Assembly: GCF_963422355.1 (NCBI RefSeq)
Contig: NC_085087.1
Location: 1,708,021-1,772,020 of the forward strand
Length of the DNA stretch: 64,000 nucleotides
Source: Corticium candelabrum
Lineage: Eukaryota > Porifera > Homoscleromorpha > Homosclerophorida > Plakinidae
Reading direction: 5' to 3'
Part shown: piece after piece, positions 59,912 through 64,000 of the stretch
How positions within the stretch are numbered: position 1 is the stretch's first letter
Layout: each line of letters opens with the position of its first letter
Notes under the pieces: model-generated
What the model was told of the DNA's origin: nothing
What the model saw: the letters and a program-made list of their open reading frames with translations, nothing else
Database searches by the model: none
Translations under genes and position numbers: made by a program

Positions 59912-61675
59912 CAACATCTAGTGTGTGACGTTGAAGTACATTGATGTCTGTGTTGGACAAACTGTGTTCAGAGTTATTGGTACTAATAGTTGAGACATAT
60001 ATGATCTAGCTTTATATGGTAAGTTTTTAAAGCACGTCTAATATGTGTGTGAAATATATCACAGGAGGGGGTTTTGATGTATGAATTTGTTATTGCCATT
60101 GTTTATTTTACTCGGTGTATTGTAGTGTTGTCAGACTTGACTGGGACCTAATACCTAGTTGGTGTCTAGCTGCTTTTAACTTGGCATCATTTTGTTGCAC
60201 TTGTTTATTGAAGTTCTATCTTTTTCTAAAAGGTGATTTTGCTTTCTACAGTAATAGAATAAGACATGTATGGATGTTATAACTCGCAAACTCTAAGGTT
60301 GTTGTTTAAGCGAAGAATCATTAAGTTCTCTTGCTGTTAATACCAATTTGAGCAATATTGCTGTGCTACCCTAATATTCAAATGACAAACCAGAAAAGCA
60401 GGCAGTCATCAAAGCACCCAGTACATTTATAACATCTATTATAACATCTATGGTAGCATAGGCGGATCTCGTATTGGGCTGTCTAGTCACAGTCAAAGCC
60501 ACAAATGAGATTTGTCGAAAACGACAACTCAGTCCATCATCAATATCAGTATTATTGGATTGAAGGAATACAAATTTGTTTGCATGTTTGTTGTTTGTAA
60601 ACTTAAAATAGCAGGACAAATTAACGTGAAATTGTTGGAGCTGCCAAAAAGCGTACCTGACACTGCACATACTTTGACTCAGTGGGGCACTCCTACGCAT
60701 AGTAAAGTGTATGTACAGTATGACTGATAAAGTAAAGTACGACAAACGCTGTCTTCATCTCAGGACCATGCAGAATCACCAGACCTACTTTTTCTTAGCC
60801 AGTAGGAGTCAATCGTTCTTCACTTTGACATATTGATACTGATGCCATACTTACACTGCTCATGATATATTCCGTAATGGGCGTGCCAAAACATTACTCT
60901 TGGCGCTGCTCTGGCGCTGCAAATTGGCTTGGCGCTACATGCAGCGCCATAGCACCAGATGGGCACCCCTGATATTACTCTAGTGTTATATGTCGCAACA
61001 TGGCTGCAGACTACATGTATCTCATGACCCATTCATTTTGTACACCTACCTACTACGTTAGTAAGCTAGCAGCCCAGGGTTTAGCACTAAGAGTGCTTCT
61101 TCATTACATCAGTGATCTAGAATTAGTAAACGATCTGCACTTGCTTAATTAAAACTGACTCTTAGCTAATTAGTCTTCTTGATATCTTTTGAAGTGTTTC
61201 CTAGAAGATTGAGCATACTTGTTCTGTGTGCATCATCAATTGCCAGTACACTGTACCTTCAGAATTGTGCTAAAGTGTGGTACAGTATCTAATTCAGTAA
61301 CGCAGCTGTTGTGATCGAATTTCCACTGGTAGTATGTAGTATGAAGCATGAAGGATCACAGCTGGTGGGAATCACACGCACATGGCATATTTATATCTAT
61401 ACTACATGTATTGCAACAGCACATCCAATCAAAAACGAAAATCAACTAAATTGGTACATAATTACACAATTATCTGTGCAAAATCAAATACATGTACTAC
61501 TTTTAGTACAGTGTATTGCAACTGTCGGCCTGCCGCATTGAGGCGAGGTGTGAGTTCTGTAGTGTTGACACCCAGTGGAAGGACAAGCTAATTGGTCGAC
61601 TACTTTGGCACCGCGCACTTGTTGCTCATCACCCAGCAACAGCTCTCACCGCTCTGCTGACAACGTTTGGAAGTA
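59912..61675. other. Intergenic region without a recognised gene
   Basis: Only short frames without family resemblance were seen. Near 60895-60950 a small GGCGCTGC / TGGCGCTAC series repeats. An upstream exon of the LC8-like gene cannot be excluded. Confidence 0.5.
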
Positions 61676-61966
61676 ATGGACGAATTGCAGATACCCTTGC
61701 AGAAAAAACTACAGATTACGCGTGGAGAGATGTCAGGAGAGATGCTCGAGATCGCTGTGAGGGCTGCAGTCGAGGCGTTCTCTCAGTACAGCTCGGAAGG
61801 CGAGATCGCCCGTCACATGAAAAAGTTCTTCGACATTCAGTACTTTCCTTCGTGGCATTGTATTATCGGCCGCAGCTTCGGCTCGTACGTGACTCACCGA
61901 CCTAGGCACCTTGTTCAAATGGAACTTGAAGATTGGAAAATACTGCTCTACAAATCACCGACGTGA
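61676..61966 (+). CDS. LC8-type dynein light chain (DYNLL-like)
   Basis: One exon of 96 residues from ATG at 61676 to TGA at 61964-61966. After a short N-terminus, EMSGEMLEIAVRAAVEAFSQ matches helix 1, EGEIARHMKKFFDIQYFPSW helix 2, and WHCIIGRSFGSYVTH the core beta strands with the conserved WHCIVGR-FGSYVTHE block. LC8 proteins form dimers that bind short peptides in dynein intermediate chain and many other partners. The last strands differ: HLVQMELEDWKILLYKS stands where DYNLL has a Tyr/Phe-rich HFIYFYLGQVAILLFKS. It is longer than DYNLL1 (89). It is probably a divergent paralog rather than the standard DYNLL1 copy. Confidence 0.9.
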   Translation: MDELQIPLQKKLQITRGEMSGEMLEIAVRAAVEAFSQYSSEGEIARHMKKFFDIQYFPSWHCIIGRSFGSYVTHRPRHLVQMELEDWKILLYKSPT

Positions 61967-62845
61967 GCATATAGCCTACTAGACTCTGTAAAGGACCGTC
62001 TGCTAAATACAGACAGTCAATAGATCGAGTTCCATGCTGTACTGATTTTAACTGTAGTTAATTATTGCATTATATATACTTGGATATGAAATTACATGAG
62101 CTTTGGGTGCAATATTTCAGAATAGACTAGAAAGACAACTGCGAAATGCGGTAAGTGTATTCCTAGTGATCTAATGTTGGGTCACCGTCTAGATTCGTGC
62201 GACGAGGGCGTAAATTACCCCGTACTGCGGCACGTACACTTGTACGCTAGAGAATGTCCTCAGGGAGACGAAGTGTGAATTACGGGCCCTGCTAGTCTGG
62301 AGTACCGTATCTCGAGAAACAACACTGTCGGGATCGATCGACGTGCAAGTCTGGACCCAGCCTCTATCCAAAGCAATGCTGTAATTCCCACAGCACCGGG
62401 TTGGGCGAAACAGCAGCAGGTGGGTCGGTGTAATCAGATGCTAGGCGGTACGATTAGCCCGGTGGACGGCATGCAGGCCTATCGTACGAAACAAAAAATT
62501 TAGAGAAACTTAGTCTAATTCTAAGTATAAGGAACTGCCTTCTACCGCTCTAGAAGCAAAGTTGACTTAGAACAGCTGCGATCGAGGCTCATCTGACGTA
62601 TTGGGACGACAGTTTTTTGGGTTTCTCTAGAGCTTATATTCAAATTGTTTGGTTTCATGATTACGTTGATTTGACACTAGGAGCTCTCATATTTTGTGTT
62701 TTAATTTTTGTTGCTAAATGCGTTAGCAGAGCGCATGCAAGTCTAAGCCATCTAGAGCAAACGTACTAAATTTGAAAATGTACGTTTTGTCGCTAGCAGT
62801 TGCTACAAAGCGGCAACTGACATTTGTACGGTCACAAAGTGTGTC
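61967..62845. other. Intergenic region without a recognised gene
   Basis: This stretch lies between the convergent LC8-like gene and the collagen-type gene. I see no coding exon, RNA gene or repeat family I can name. Confidence 0.5.
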
Positions 62846-63932
62846 CTAACGTGCCATGATGTAGCCGATGACTTTGAGGTTTACAGGACCGTCCTCTGCA
62901 GTACAGCACGCTTGGTTTCCAGCACTGTTTTTGTCCGTTGCTTGTGGGTACCGCGTTCCGAAACCAAGAAAAGAGTCTGGAGTGGCACAGTTATTTTGTT
63001 CGTTAGCAATAATTCCCAGACGTGCTCGTGCAGTTAAGATGCCCCCGCTTGAGCCAGGGCGGTCTGGCTTTGGGTTGAATCCTTCCTAGAGAACCAAGTG
63101 ATACGTCAGGCACAAAATGGTGTGATATGCTTGCATTTCTCTGTAATAATTACGAAGTGCTTGAGTGATAGTAAGTTAATGCTTACCTTGTTGCAATTTC
63201 TTTGCAGAGATGATGTTGGCAGTAAACTTCTCCACTTACTCTTACCAATACGTGTGCTTCTGTACTGTCCATCAGCAATAAGACTGTAGAGAGATGATGC
63301 ACTATAGCTGAAGGTGATCCATCTGATCGTTCCATCTACTTTCATTCCCAAACGGAGTTCAGTAAATGGCAGTGTCCAATACGAAGCCAGTTTTGTTTCT
63401 TTGTTATCTAAATCCAAATTGTTTGATTGAAATGTTTTCTTGTTCGACCACAAGTCGCTGGCATAAGTAAATGTTTGCTTCTTTCCGTCTATCTTCATGA
63501 TCAAAGTCCAACCTTCACTCGCATCACAGAATACCTGTTGTAGACTAGTGTCAGCATAACCGTAATTTGGCAGTTTAATGAATTTTTATCAACCTTAAAT
63601 GGAGGATCATTAAAGGATGGTTTAATCCAGTACTGTCCACTTTTGGATGATGCTATTTCTTTACATGATAATGCAGGGAACATAGCTGAACTTCCTGGTA
63701 ATAGATTCAACCATTGAGTACCGTCACAGTACTCTGCCTCCTTGACTTCTTGGTCATATCGTAGTAACCCTGCTCAAAGCATACACGTTATTCAAACAAA
63801 AAATGTTTTTGTTTTAATAGAACATGTCATCAACTGCAGTGTGTTCACCTCTTATGGCACTAGAGCACAAATTTATATTAGAGATTCCTGGCGACCCTTT
63901 CTCTCCAGTCAATCCGCTCTCGCCTTTGTCAC
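62846..63932 (-). CDS. Collagen-like protein with fibrinogen-like C-terminal domain, 3' part
   Basis: Four minus-strand exons join in phase: 63932-63849, 63769-63594, 63534-63187, 63085-62846. Stop is at 62848-62846. The first encodes Gly-x-y triplets (GDKGESGLTGEKGSPG), the end of a collagen triple helix; the gene continues beyond the right edge. The next gives a GLLRYDQEVKEAEYCDGTQW module and SCKEIASSKSGQYWI. Then follow VFCDASEGWTLIMKIDGKKQ, KLASYWTLPFTELRLGMKV, RWITFSYSASSLYSLIADG and, in the last exon, EGFNPKPD, RARLGIIANEQNNCATPDSF, LGFGT and GYIMAR. This is a fibrinogen-related fold of the kind seen in cnidarian and sponge organic-matrix proteins. Paired Cys suggest a secreted, disulfide-bonded product. 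Introns of 79, 59 and 101 bp are compact. Confidence 0.85.
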
Positions 63933-64000
63933 CTATAATATGATTTCAAGAATTCTATTTGCAAACTTTGAAAGTGGTACGAGCTGTTAGTTGGCGTTCT

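Overview
The window is eukaryotic nuclear DNA from an animal. Its genes are split by GT-AG introns, it is AT-rich and full of microsatellites and decayed transposons, and it encodes animal or ciliate-type proteins (kanadaptin, V-ATPase subunit A, SAXO, MKS1, TMCO4-like, LC8 dynein light chain, a collagen with a fibrinogen-like C-terminal domain). Dense gene packing and the collagen/organic-matrix-like protein suggest a non-bilaterian such as a sponge or cnidarian. That placement is inference.

Layout. 1-1975 is a decayed retrotransposon with DIRS-like reverse transcriptase. 3674-7155 (-) is the 5' part of kanadaptin. 7277-30719 (+) is a complete 17-exon V-ATPase catalytic subunit A, starting 121 bp from kanadaptin in a head-to-head arrangement. 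Its introns hold two perfect TG arrays (1.27 kb and 3.57 kb), fragments of a non-LTR-like RT element, several TA-flanked MITEs and a Ty3/gypsy pol fragment. 30905-40944 (+) is a 3-exon SAXO1/FAM154-like microtubule stabiliser; its 8.4-kb second intron holds SINEs, foldbacks and a Tc1-like remnant. 43016-48151 (-) is a NagA-like amidohydrolase. 48325-about 55840 (-) is a TMCO4-like (DUF726) gene with a Ty3/gypsy remnant in one intron. 55875-58461 (+) is MKS1, head-to-head with the TMCO4-like gene. 58958-59911 (+) is a single-exon F-box/TMEM183-like gene. 61676-61966 (+) is an LC8-type dynein light chain. 62846-63932 and beyond (-) is the 3' part of a collagen/fibrinogen-like gene that runs off the right edge.

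How the genes relate. There are no operons in the bacterial sense. Three products are tied to cilia or dynein (SAXO, MKS1, LC8). The others are housekeeping or matrix genes. The two head-to-head pairs suggest shared promoters. Two same-strand pairs are spaced by less than 200 bp (ATP6V1A to SAXO; TMCO4-like to NagA-like). Exon joins were built by hand from splice sites, reading phase and family similarity; I could run no alignments.
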